Assembly: GCF_015767275.1 (NCBI RefSeq)
Contig: NZ_JADWMY010000020.1
Coordinates: 1-32,677, forward strand
Direction of reading: 5' to 3'
Length of the DNA stretch: 32,677 nt
Source: Herbaspirillum sp. AP02
GTDB taxonomy: Bacteria; Pseudomonadota; Gammaproteobacteria; Burkholderiales; Burkholderiaceae_D
In this document: piece after piece, positions 16,383 through 24,218 of the stretch
Layout of the letters: each line of letters begins with the position of its first letter
How positions within the stretch are numbered: position 1 is the stretch's first letter
Notes under the pieces: model-generated
What the model was told of the DNA's origin: nothing
The model's database searches: none
What the model saw: only the letters and a program-made list of their open reading frames with translations
Program-made: the position numbers and the translations under genes

Positions 16383-17862
16383 ATGCAACATGAGATCGTG
16401 CACGCGTTCGGGGCCGGGGTGTATTGCGTCTTCATCGCCCTGTTCCTGCTGGCATCACGGATTCCACGCACCAATCCCGGCGCTCGCTGGTGGGCCGCAG
16501 CCATCGGCTGTGCGCTGGTGGCGCGACTGAGTTTCCTGTTCCTGGCCCCTCTCAAAGATCCGGCCCTCTCCAATGTGTTTTATGGCAGTTTCACGATCCT
16601 GGAAAAGAGTTTCCTGGCGGTAGGCTTCGCGCGCTTCTTCAAGGTCGGCATCCGTCCCTGGCTGGTGGCGCTGGTCAGCGGCACGGCCATGCTGTGGTTG
16701 CTGGCCTCCTGGAGCGGGCTGCCGGTGCCGCTGATCCGCAGCCCCGTCTATGCCGCCTTCAACGTCTTCATGCTGGGCTATGTGCTGTGGTTCATCGTCA
16801 GGACCGAGCTGGATTGCCTGCCCCTGATCCGCCGCGTCATGGCCGCCGCCTTCGGCGCCCTGCTGCTGCACTGGGCATGCGGCGGGCCGATCGGCGCGCT
16901 CTATCCAAGCTGGCTGGACCATGGCTTCGTGCTGGGGACGGTATTGGCGGCTTTGCAGTACATGAGCCTGCTGGCGGCCATCCTCTCGCTGTTCCAGCGG
17001 CGGCTACTGAGCGCCGAGGCCAAGGCCCTGACGATGGCCTTCAAGGACCCGTTGACCGGGCTCTACAACAAGCATTTCATGAACAACCTGTTCGATCAGG
17101 CTCTTCTGCTGGCGACCCGCCCCCACCATCTGGTGGCGGTGTACTAGGGCCTGCTCACACTAAATCTGCGAGATGCGTTGCGCCCAGAAGGCGTGGTGGC
17201 AAGGCGCGCGGCAAGGCTGGTGGTGGTGCCACCAGCCTTGCCGGGCAACGCCGCCAGCGCGCCTTCTGGGCGCGACCCTCCGGGAGAGGCCGGCAAGCGT
17301 CGCCTGCCGTTGTTGCAGCTCCTTGCCGTAGCACCACTACGGCGCGTCGCTGCGCCTAGGCAGTCAACGCTTGACGACCTCTCGCACTCGCAGATTTAGT
17401 GTGAACAGGCCCTGCATCGACCTGGATAACTTCAAGCCGGTCAACGACAAGGCCGGGCATGCGGTCGGGGACAAGGTGCTCAAGTGCGTGGCCCAGCGCC
17501 TGAAGGAAGCAGTGCGCAGTACCGACATCTGTGCTCGCCTGGGTGGCGATGAATTCACCGTCATCGCCACCCAGCTGGAGCATCAGGAACAGGCCCCCGA
17601 AATCGCCCGCAAACTGCTGGCCAGGCTGGCCGCGCCCATCGAGGTGGGCGATCAGCAGTTCGTGCTGGGGGCCAGTATCGGCATCAGTCTCTATCCCAGT
17701 CACGGCAGCGACCTGTCGCTGCTGCTGGAGCAGGCCGATGCCGCCATGTATCACGTCAAGAGCAGCGGCAAGAGCGGCTTCCAGCTGCATGGTGCCAGCT
17801 GGAAGCCCTCCGCCGAGTGCCAGACGCAGGTTGCGGTCAACGCTGCGGCAAGCCCTGGATGA
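16383..17862 (+). pseudogene. Membrane-bound diguanylate cyclase (GGDEF) gene, interrupted by an insertion
   Basis: The gene is split by a 266-bp element at 17147-17412. The 5' part encodes 254 residues: about seven hydrophobic helices, then FKDPLTGLYNKHFM, the opening of a GGDEF domain, stopping at a TAG created at the junction. The 3' part resumes exactly inside the domain (IDLDNFKPVND) and carries the active-site ARLGGDEFTVIA and the closing DAAMYHVKSSG. Removing the element plus one TA-type dinucleotide gives one open frame of about 403 residues reading VAVYYIDLDNFK. The ancestral enzyme would have made cyclic di-GMP from two GTP. The split copy should be inactive unless the fragments reassociate. 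Its 3' end overlaps the convergent hydrolase gene by 26 bp. Confidence 0.9.
17147..17412. mobile_element. MITE-like element, long copy (266 bp)
   Basis: This is a non-coding insertion with terminal inverted repeats of about 26 bp beginning GGGCCTGYTCACACTAAA, with one mismatch between the ends. It is flanked by TA on the left and TG on the right, so the TA duplication is probably degenerate. The interior is built of hairpins: a perfect 14-bp stem (17210-17223 with 17229-17242) nested inside another perfect 14-bp stem (17180-17193 with 17260-17273), plus a small CGTAG/CTACG hairpin. There is no transposase frame. The right-hand 133 bp matches the second copy (23285-23472) in inverse orientation with six mismatches in my alignment. 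TA targets are used by IS630/Tc1-mariner and some IS5-family transposases, so a related IS elsewhere in the genome would be the mobiliser. Confidence 0.88.
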
Positions 17863-18937
17863 ACTGTTCCAGCTCACGCGCGTAGAACTTCGCCATGCCG
17901 GTGGTGCCATGGCCACGGGTCTCGGCGCTGGCCGGGATCAGCAGCAACTGCGCGCTCGGCACGTCCTTCAGGGCCGCCTGCAGGATGCCGGTCTCGGGCG
18001 GGTTGCGCTCGTCGTCGGCGGAGTTGATGGCCAGCACCGGCACCTTGATCTTGGACAGGCCGGGCGCGGCATTGTAGTCGGCCGAGGAACCCCACTGGTA
18101 GATGAAGTCGTTGGCATCGGCCGTCACCGGCGCGGCCAGGCGTTCATCGACCAGCTTGTCGGCTTGTGCATGGGTGCCGGCCATGGCCTGGTAGGCCAGC
18201 GTGCCGCCATTGGTGGCGAAGACGAACATGTTGTTGGCCAGGCGCAGCGACGGGGGCTGGGTGGTGTAGTTGCCATTGTTCCAGGCCGGGTCCTGCTTGA
18301 TGGATTCCACCAGCATGCGCCGCATCATCCAGTTGCGGCTGGCCATCTCGGTGGGCTGCGAGGCCATCGGCACCAGGCCGTCGGCAAAGCCGGGGTAGTT
18401 GCCGCCCCACATCCAGGTCTGCATACCGCCCATGGAATTGCCGATGATCAGGCGCAGGTGGCCGATGCCCATGCCTTCGGTGAGCATGCGGTATTGCGCC
18501 AGCACCATGTCGGCATAGTCGTACTGCGGGAAGGCGGCGCGCAGGCCGTCGGACGGCTTGGTGGATTTGCCCACGCCGATGCCATCGGGAATGATGATGA
18601 AGTACTTGCTGGCATCCAGCGGCTGGCCGGGGCCGAACAACTGGCCGCCGAAATCCTTGGAGAGCATGGCCCCGGCGCTCTGGTAGGTCCCGTGCAGCAC
18701 CAGCACCGCCGGCTTGCTGCGATCGCCCAGGGTGATGTAGTGCAGGCGCAGGTTCTCCAGCGTCTGGCCGGTGTGGAACTGGAAGCTCGGGGCGACCCAA
18801 CTGCCTTCGACCGGCTTGGGCGGCTCGGCCGCATGGCTGGGTGCGGCGCCCAGCCATGCGGCCGAGGTGAGGGTGATGGTCAGCGTGTGAGTGAAAAGCA
18901 GGCCGGCGGCCCGGCGCAAACGGGAGGTCAATCGCAT
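17837..18937 (-). CDS. Secreted alpha/beta hydrolase, homoserine O-acetyltransferase-like fold
   Basis: This is a 366-residue alpha/beta-hydrolase with a Sec signal peptide: a basic RSRLRR-like start, a hydrophobic stretch, and likely cleavage in APSHAAE near residue 36. The nucleophile elbow is GNSMGG, with Ser near residue 168. The oxyanion-side motif is LHGTYQS, the acid lies probably in NSADDERN, and the His in ETRGHGTTG. The region around the elbow resembles the MetX (homoserine acetyltransferase) group, but export to the periplasm makes a biosynthetic role unlikely, so an esterase or acyltransferase of unknown substrate fits better. The 3' end overlaps the end of the disrupted cyclase gene on the other strand by 26 bp. 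Confidence 0.88.
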   Translation of the reverse strand: MRLTSRLRRAAGLLFTHTLTITLTSAAWLGAAPSHAAEPPKPVEGSWVAPSFQFHTGQTLENLRLHYITLGDRSKPAVLVLHGTYQSAGAMLSKDFGGQLFGPGQPLDASKYFIIIPDGIGVGKSTKPSDGLRAAFPQYDYADMVLAQYRMLTEGMGIGHLRLIIGNSMGGMQTWMWGGNYPGFADGLVPMASQPTEMASRNWMMRRMLVESIKQDPAWNNGNYTTQPPSLRLANNMFVFATNGGTLAYQAMAGTHAQADKLVDERLAAPVTADANDFIYQWGSSADYNAAPGLSKIKVPVLAINSADDERNPPETGILQAALKDVPSAQLLLIPASAETRGHGTTGMAKFYARELEQFIQGLPQR

Positions 18938-19163
18938 GAGGTCTCTCTCTGGTCGGTGTGTTTTCAGATAGGGCTTTTAGTCTCGTTTTTTGCAACATCT
19001 TTATTCGCCCGGACAATGGCTGCGTGTCGGGCAGGCCCGATTATGTAACAACTGCAAGAGACTGTTTGCAGGACGTACGAAAGCGCGCGGATCAGAAAAA
19101 GCTATCCAAGCGCTATCGGTGGCGAGAACGGACCAAGGCGCAAACCACACTCCGGATACAAGA

Positions 19164-19193
19164 ATGCCCGCCCCCCGCAAAGGGGACGGGCAT
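19164..19193 (-). terminator. Terminator of the autotransporter gene
   Basis: On the minus strand ATGCCCGTCCCC pairs with GGGGCGGGCAT around a short loop, with one bulged base, followed by TCTTGT. It starts 44 bp past the autotransporter stop codon. The stem is strong and the T-tract weak. The rest of the 299-bp gap (18938-19236) holds the upstream region of the hydrolase gene and no other feature I can support. Confidence 0.6.
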
Positions 19194-19236
19194 CGATCGC
19201 AGGACTGCAGGCCGCGAAGCTGGCTTGATGCTTGCC

Positions 19237-22200
19237 TTAATACTGCCAGCGCACCTGCACGCTACCGGTCTGCGCGGTATAGCCACCACCGGTTTCCAGC
19301 GTGTACTTGCCGGTCAGACTGAGGTTATTGCTCCGGAGCAGCGTCACGCCCAGATTCAGCACACCGATGTTGGACACGGGAGTCGCGCTGCGGGTCACAA
19401 AGGCAGTCGAACCGGTGCTGTCGGCCACGAAGCTGGCACCGGTCTGGGTAGCGCGGTCGCGGTACTCATGGCGCCAGCCCAGTTGCACCGACGGCAGCAA
19501 CTTGCCGTAGGAAACCGTATAGGTGTTTTCCAGTTTGGCACCCAGTTCACTCTTGAGCGAGTTGCTGGAAGACGCATTGACGCTCAACGCAGCACCATTG
19601 CCACCGGTTTCGGTGTAGCCGTTCTGACGCAACGTGCTGTAGCTCAAACCGGCAATCGGGGTGAGGGTCGCACCGGGCAGCCAGGCATCCAGATTCAACG
19701 GATAGCCCGCCTGCACCGAGGTCAGGTATTGCGAGCCGTGGAAGCTGCCATCGGCCACGCCGGAGAAGCCAGTGTAGCTGATGGTACGCACGGTGCTGTA
19801 CTGCTGACGCATCGCGCCGGCCATGACGTTGACGTACCACGGCGTGCCGGTATAGGTCGCGTAGGCGGTCAGGCCGTAGCTGTTGATGTCGGCCGAGCTG
19901 CCGGTGTTGTCGCCATCGCTGGACACCGAGGTCTTGGCAGCGCTGACCAGGGCACCGGCACGGATCCGGTCGGTGACCAGGCCGTCGGTACCGATCAACA
20001 GACCGCGATAGTTGGCGTGATAGCCGGAGACATTGTCACGCAGATCCTGCGAGGCGCTACCACCAAACACCTGACCCCATGTAGCGATTTCGGCACTGCG
20101 TTCACCGGTGGCGACACCGCTGCTGCCAGCCTGCGCAATATGGAAGCCATCCAGGCGCGAAGCCACCACATTGCCGATGGCCTGGCTGGCCGCATCGACG
20201 GCCTTGCTGGCGGCAGTATTGATGGCGGCCGGGCTCAACTGCGCACCGGCCTTGTTGGCCGCTGCGGTGCTGTCCAGTGCGGCAGCCGGATTGAACACTG
20301 CCAGCAGCGCCGCATCGGTACCGCTGTACTTGAACAGTCCACCCAGTGCAGAGGTGGCATTGCTGGTGGTGGCGTTGTTTCTTGGCTTGGTGGAACTGCT
20401 GTCGCCGGAACCACCGGTCGAGCCCAGCGTCAGCACCAGATCGGAATAGGCGGCATTGCCGGAGTCCGTCTGCACCGAAGCGGTGACGGCGTAACCGGTG
20501 GCGCTGTACACCAGCCCGCTGGCGTTGTAGTTGGTGCCGTTGCCGCTGGCCGCCATCACCACATAACGCTGACCCTGGGCAAAGTTGTAGCCGAGTGATT
20601 TGAGGGTGATGGCCGAACCGGAAGCAATCACCGCATTGCCGTTGACCACCAGACGGCCATAACCCGTGTCGCTCAGACCGGTGCTGAACGTGGCACCGCT
20701 GGAGACACCGATCAGCAGGGTGGCACCGGCATTCTGAGCATAGTTGCCGGTGATGGTGACCGGGTTGTTCAGTTGCAGCACACCGCTGTTGGTGACGGTG
20801 TTGGCACCCACGTTGATATTATCGTTGAGCAACTGATTGCCTGCGCCAAAGATCAGATTGGTGCCGCTCGTGATATTGCCGATATCGGCAGCGCCAATGC
20901 CGCCGCCTGAACCGGTCAAGGTACCGAAGATGCTGCCACTGCCGCCGAGGATGGTCAGCGCATTGCCGGTGCTATTCACAATCGAACCGGCGATGGTGCC
21001 AGCATTGGTGAAACTGCTCAGGGTACCGCTACCCAGATTGATTGCCGACAGCGAGCCGGTGATGAGCCCGGTGTTATTGAGCGTGCCGATGGTGCCGGTG
21101 CTGACGATGCCGTTGTTGCCCCCGCTGATGGTGCCGCTATTGCTCAGGGTACCGATTTGGCCGCTGTTGTCGATACCTTTGTTGCCGCTGATGGTGCCGA
21201 CGTTGGTCAGCGACGTTATCAGGCCGCTGGTGGAAATACCGGCGGTGCTGGTACCGGTGATGAGGCCGCTATTGCTAAGGCTGCCGAGGGTGCCATCATT
21301 CTGCAGCCCGATCTGGCTGCCGTTGATGAGGGCGCCGACGGCATTGGTCATGGTGCCGATACGGCCGAAATTGGTGATGCCGACACCGCTGGTGATGGTG
21401 CCGCCGTTGCTCAGGCTGCCGATGGTGCCATTGGCGCGATTGGACAAGCCGACGATGCCGCCTTGGATGGTACCCGTGCTGTCGTTGGTGACACTGACAA
21501 TGCTGCCGTAATTGTTGACACCCCAGGCACCGCTGATGGTGCCGCTGTTGGTGATGGTGCCGATGCTGCTGAGGGTGTTGCTGCCAGTACCGTTCGCTAT
21601 GCCGGTGAAATTGCTGATGATGTTGCCGGTACTGGTGTTGTCGATGCTGCCGATGTGGCCGCTGTTGTTGATGCCGTAGTTGCCGCTGATGGTGCCGCTG
21701 TTGGCGACGCTGCCAATGCTGCCGCCATTGAGAATGCCACTGTCGCCGCCATGGATGGTGCCGGCATTGCCCAGCAGGCCAATGGTACCCATGTTGCTGT
21801 TGTTGATACCGCTGCGAACGCCGCTGATGACACCGCTGATGGTGTTGTTCAGCGTGCCGATGGTACCAATGCTGCTGTTGTTGTTGAGGGTGCCGCCGTT
21901 GGCAATGCCGTCGTAGCCGCTGATGATACCGCTGTTGACCAGCGTGCCGATCAGGCCGCTGGTATTGACGATGCCGGCAACGGTAGTGGTGCTGCTGACG
22001 ACGGTGCCGCCAGCGAAGGTGCCACTGTTGAGCAGCGACGTGATGGTACCGAACTGATTCTGGATGCCGGCGGTAATACCTTGGAAGAGCGCACCGGCGT
22101 TGTTGGTCAGACTGCCGATGCTGCCTTGGCTGAAGACACCCCAATCGCCGGTGACGGTGCCGCTGTTGCTGATGGCGCCGATCGTGCCAAAATTGCGGAT

Positions 22201-22680
22201 GCCGCTGTTGGCGCTGCCGCCGTTGATGATGCCGCCGACATTATTTGTCAACGTGCCAATGCTGCCGTTGTTGAAGATTCCCCAGTTGCCGGCGATGCTG
22301 GCGGCGATGGTACCGCTATTGCTGATGCTGCCGATCACGCCATTGTTCATGATGCCGGTGGCGGCACCATAGATGAGGGTCTCGTTGACTATCTGCGTGA
22401 CCGTGTTGCCGCTACTGTTGTATATCCCCAAGCTGGTTGCATTGATCGTGCCTTGATTGGTGAGCGTGCCCAGCGAGGTGCCACCGGTAACGATCCCGGT
22501 AATGGTACTGCCAATGCTGCCGTTGCTGTCAATGAGCAGATCGCCGTTGGTCCATGTCACTCTGCCGGAAGCGGTGCTGACGGTTTGCGCATGTGCCGCG
22601 CCAATGGCGGCCAAGGCACCGGCCAATGCCAGTGCAAGTACGCTTAATTTCCCCTTGTTGAACTGATTTCCCTGTTTCAT
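19237..22680 (-). CDS. Autotransporter (type Va secretion) with repetitive beta-helix passenger
   Basis: This is a surface protein of 1147 residues from the ATG at 22680. An ATG 9 bp upstream gives 1150; GAGGG lies 3 nt before the first ATG and 12 nt before the second. A signal peptide ends at AAHAQ, about residue 32. Residues about 50-600 are some 18-20 imperfect repeats of the form IGTLxNSGTIxG..GIxNxG, rich in Gly, Asn, Ser, Thr and Ile, as expected for a right-handed beta-helix. Residues about 600-790 are a non-repetitive passenger end. A linker helix (AASKAVDAASQAIGNVVASR) precedes a C-terminal beta-barrel of about 280 residues ending VQVRWQY, the usual terminal aromatic. It would reach the outer membrane through BAM. 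Adhesin or biofilm roles are usual for the family; the ligand here is unknown. Confidence 0.93.
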   Translation of the reverse strand: MKQGNQFNKGKLSVLALALAGALAAIGAAHAQTVSTASGRVTWTNGDLLIDSNGSIGSTITGIVTGGTSLGTLTNQGTINATSLGIYNSSGNTVTQIVNETLIYGAATGIMNNGVIGSISNSGTIAASIAGNWGIFNNGSIGTLTNNVGGIINGGSANSGIRNFGTIGAISNSGTVTGDWGVFSQGSIGSLTNNAGALFQGITAGIQNQFGTITSLLNSGTFAGGTVVSSTTTVAGIVNTSGLIGTLVNSGIISGYDGIANGGTLNNNSSIGTIGTLNNTISGVISGVRSGINNSNMGTIGLLGNAGTIHGGDSGILNGGSIGSVANSGTISGNYGINNSGHIGSIDNTSTGNIISNFTGIANGTGSNTLSSIGTITNSGTISGAWGVNNYGSIVSVTNDSTGTIQGGIVGLSNRANGTIGSLSNGGTITSGVGITNFGRIGTMTNAVGALINGSQIGLQNDGTLGSLSNSGLITGTSTAGISTSGLITSLTNVGTISGNKGIDNSGQIGTLSNSGTISGGNNGIVSTGTIGTLNNTGLITGSLSAINLGSGTLSSFTNAGTIAGSIVNSTGNALTILGGSGSIFGTLTGSGGGIGAADIGNITSGTNLIFGAGNQLLNDNINVGANTVTNSGVLQLNNPVTITGNYAQNAGATLLIGVSSGATFSTGLSDTGYGRLVVNGNAVIASGSAITLKSLGYNFAQGQRYVVMAASGNGTNYNASGLVYSATGYAVTASVQTDSGNAAYSDLVLTLGSTGGSGDSSSTKPRNNATTSNATSALGGLFKYSGTDAALLAVFNPAAALDSTAAANKAGAQLSPAAINTAASKAVDAASQAIGNVVASRLDGFHIAQAGSSGVATGERSAEIATWGQVFGGSASQDLRDNVSGYHANYRGLLIGTDGLVTDRIRAGALVSAAKTSVSSDGDNTGSSADINSYGLTAYATYTGTPWYVNVMAGAMRQQYSTVRTISYTGFSGVADGSFHGSQYLTSVQAGYPLNLDAWLPGATLTPIAGLSYSTLRQNGYTETGGNGAALSVNASSSNSLKSELGAKLENTYTVSYGKLLPSVQLGWRHEYRDRATQTGASFVADSTGSTAFVTRSATPVSNIGVLNLGVTLLRSNNLSLTGKYTLETGGGYTAQTGSVQVRWQY

Positions 22681-22689
22681 GCGTTGCAT

Positions 22690-22970
22690 ATTCCCTCGTT
22701 TTTTATTCTGTTGGCGAACTACTCGTTATTGATTTTGTTGGCGAGAATACATGATTTTTGCCAGATTTTTCTTGCTTCTTCTATCACATTTTTGACCTAT
22801 CACGGCATTCCCCCAAGATCGTAAACATTGTAAAAGAATGTGTGAAAGTTCGAATTTTTTCTAGCCCAAGCTGGTCTATTGCAGTACCGGCGACGCGGGC
22901 GAAGCGATAGTTGATGCGCGAGCCGGTCCCTCAACACTAGGAACCAACCTTCACGATCAGGAAAAAAATC
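22690..22970. promoter_or_regulatory. AT-rich divergent promoter region
   Basis: This 281-bp region between the divergent autotransporter and lipoprotein genes is far richer in A and T than the rest of the window, with several T5-T6 runs and a direct repeat of GTTGGCGA. A TTGACC box at about 22791 could be a -35 toward the lipoprotein, but I cannot assign a matching -10. Such composition is typical of regions bound by H-NS-like silencers; that is inference. Confidence 0.5.
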
Positions 22971-23186
22971 ATGAAAACTCTACACAAGATCGCAGCCATT
23001 TCCGTCACTGCCATTGCGCTGACCGCCATGACCGGCTGCAGCAACATGAGCACCCGAGACAAGAACACCGCCATCGGCGCCACCGTCGGTGCCGTGGGCG
23101 GCGCCATCCTGACCGGTGGCAGCGGCATCGGCACTGCCGGTGGCGCCGCCGTGGGCGGCGTGATCGGCCACCAGATCGGTCGCTGA
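22971..23186 (+). CDS. Glycine-zipper lipoprotein, OsmB-like
   Basis: This is a 71-residue small lipoprotein. It has a signal peptide with a lipobox at TAMTGCSN, so Cys23 should be lipidated and anchored in the outer membrane. The mature part is almost entirely a glycine zipper (IGATVGAVGGAILTGGSGIG, then AGGAAVGGVIGHQIGR). AGGA stands 8 nt upstream of the ATG. The family includes E. coli OsmB, induced by osmotic or envelope stress, and the domain is thought to form oligomeric membrane helices. It is divergent from the autotransporter gene and followed by a strong terminator, so it is a single-gene unit. Confidence 0.9.
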   Translation: MKTLHKIAAISVTAIALTAMTGCSNMSTRDKNTAIGATVGAVGGAILTGGSGIGTAGGAAVGGVIGHQIGR

Positions 23187-23242
23187 TCTCACACCAGACG
23201 GGCAGCGTTGCTGACGCTGCCGGCTGAAAGCACAAAGAGCAC

Positions 23243-23272
23243 AAAGGGGCGACCGGTTGGTCGCCCCTTTTG
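23243..23272 (+). terminator. Intrinsic terminator of the lipoprotein gene
   Basis: AAAGGGGCGACC and GGTCGCCCCTTT form a perfect 12-bp stem with a GGTT loop, followed by two further positions, TT. The A-run before the stem makes it potentially active in both directions. It ends 12 bp before the second MITE copy. Confidence 0.85.
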
Positions 23273-23284
23273 CTTATCGGATTA

Positions 23285-23472
23285 GGGCCTGTTCACATTT
23301 AATCTACGAGTGCGAGAGGTCGCCAAGCGTTGACTGCCTAGGCGCAGCGACGCGTCGTAGTGGTGCTACGGCAAGGAGCTGCAACAACGGCAGGCGACGC
23401 TTGGCGGCCTCTCCCGGAGGGTTGGCGCCAGAAGGCGCCAACGCATCTCGCAGATTAAATGTGAACAGGCCC
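23285..23472. mobile_element. MITE-like element, short copy (188 bp)
   Basis: This is a second member of the family, inverted relative to the copy at 17147-17412. It has terminal inverted repeats of about 26 bp beginning GGGCCTGTTCACATTTAA with one mismatch, and is flanked by TA on both sides, a clean 2-bp target duplication. About 133 bp of the left side matches the long copy with six differences. The central arm is shortened to a perfect 8-bp hairpin, TTGGCGCC-AGAA-GGCGCCAA (23422-23441), in place of the roughly 95-bp nested hairpin of the long copy. It sits between the lipoprotein terminator and the stop codon of the pentitol operon, which starts 8 bp away. It may act as the operon's transcription end. 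Confidence 0.88.
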
Positions 23473-23479
23473 TAGTGCC

Positions 23480-24205
23480 CTAGACCGCCAGGAACCCGCC
23501 ATCCACCGGCAGCACCGCCCCCGTCAACATGGCGGCGTCGCCCGAGAGCAGCATGGCGATGCTGCGCGCCACCTCCTCGGCCGAGGCGAAGCGACCCAGC
23601 GGATGGCGCACCCTCATCGGGGCCGATTTGGCCGGATCGCTCCAGGCCGCTTCGGCCAGTTCCGTCAGGGTAATGGTGGGGGCCACTGCATTGACGCGGA
23701 TGCCGTGCGGCCCGAGTTCCTTGGCCAGGACCCGGGTCGCGCCCTCGAGGCCGGCCTTGGAGGCCGCGTAGCAGAGATGCTCGGCAAAGCCGCGATGGCC
23801 GGCAATCGACGTGATATTGACGATGGCCCCACCATCGCCGGCGGCGATGCGCTCACGGGCGAAGGCCTGGCAGGTGATGAGAGCGGCGCGCAGGTTCACG
23901 CCCAGGATCGCCTCATAGGCCTGGTCGCTCATCTCGGTGCTCGATTGCAGGATGTTGATGCCGGCGCTGTTGATCAGATAATCGGCGGGTCCGGCCTGCG
24001 CCATGGCATGCCGGGCGGCGGCAGGGTCGGCCAGGTCGACCTGCACCGAACGTGAGCCGATCTCCTCGTGCAGGCTGTCCAGATCGCTGGCGGTGCGCGA
24101 GAGCGCGATCACCTCGGCGCCGCGCTGCGCCATCAGACGTGCACAGGCCCGGCCGATGCCCTTGCCGGCGCCGGTGATGATGACCGATGTTCCTGCAAAT
24201 TCCAT
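23480..24205 (-). CDS. SDR dehydrogenase, L-xylulose reductase-like
   Basis: This is a short-chain dehydrogenase of 241 residues from the ATG at 24205 (MEFAGTSVIITG), with GGAG 6 nt upstream. The longer open frame to 24634 runs inside the kinase gene and is not coding. Cofactor motif ITGAGKGIGR is near residue 10, NSAG near 90, and catalytic Ser and YAASK are present. The pattern of VIALSRT and AAWSDPAKSAPM resembles mammalian dicarbonyl/L-xylulose reductase (DCXR), which interconverts L-xylulose and xylitol with NADP(H). It is the last gene of the pentitol operon, 13 bp after the kinase gene. It may accept xylitol or another polyol/ketose; this is inferred from similarity and context. Confidence 0.85.
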   Translation of the reverse strand: MEFAGTSVIITGAGKGIGRACARLMAQRGAEVIALSRTASDLDSLHEEIGSRSVQVDLADPAAARHAMAQAGPADYLINSAGINILQSSTEMSDQAYEAILGVNLRAALITCQAFARERIAAGDGGAIVNITSIAGHRGFAEHLCYAASKAGLEGATRVLAKELGPHGIRVNAVAPTITLTELAEAAWSDPAKSAPMRVRHPLGRFASAEEVARSIAMLLSGDAAMLTGAVLPVDGGFLAV

Positions 24206-24218
24206 GACATGCTCCTGT

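Noticed and set aside
17147..17412. Insertion sequence or transposase gene in the element
   Set aside because: It is too short to encode a transposase and has no open frame of note; it is dominated by inverted repeats.
17371..17862. Frame starting inside the MITE and reading into the GGDEF end
   Set aside because: It begins with a TTG in the element and has no ribosome site. It is better explained as the 3' part of the split cyclase gene.
18958..20598. Plus-strand open frame of 546 residues
   Set aside because: It lies mostly opposite the autotransporter barrel, has no recognisable domain and no ribosome site, and runs through the terminator hairpin.
20950..22560. Possible CRISPR array or satellite
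   Set aside because: The periodicity is imperfect, of variable length, and maps onto a protein repeat in a single open frame; there are no constant repeats with unique spacers.
20837..22647. Long plus-strand open frames of 224 and 496 residues opposite the autotransporter
   Set aside because: They are the antisense of repetitive GC-biased coding DNA. The proteins are low-complexity (Pro/Leu/Met or Ala/Asp/Gly) with no domain, and the minus-strand frame has a signal peptide and beta-barrel.
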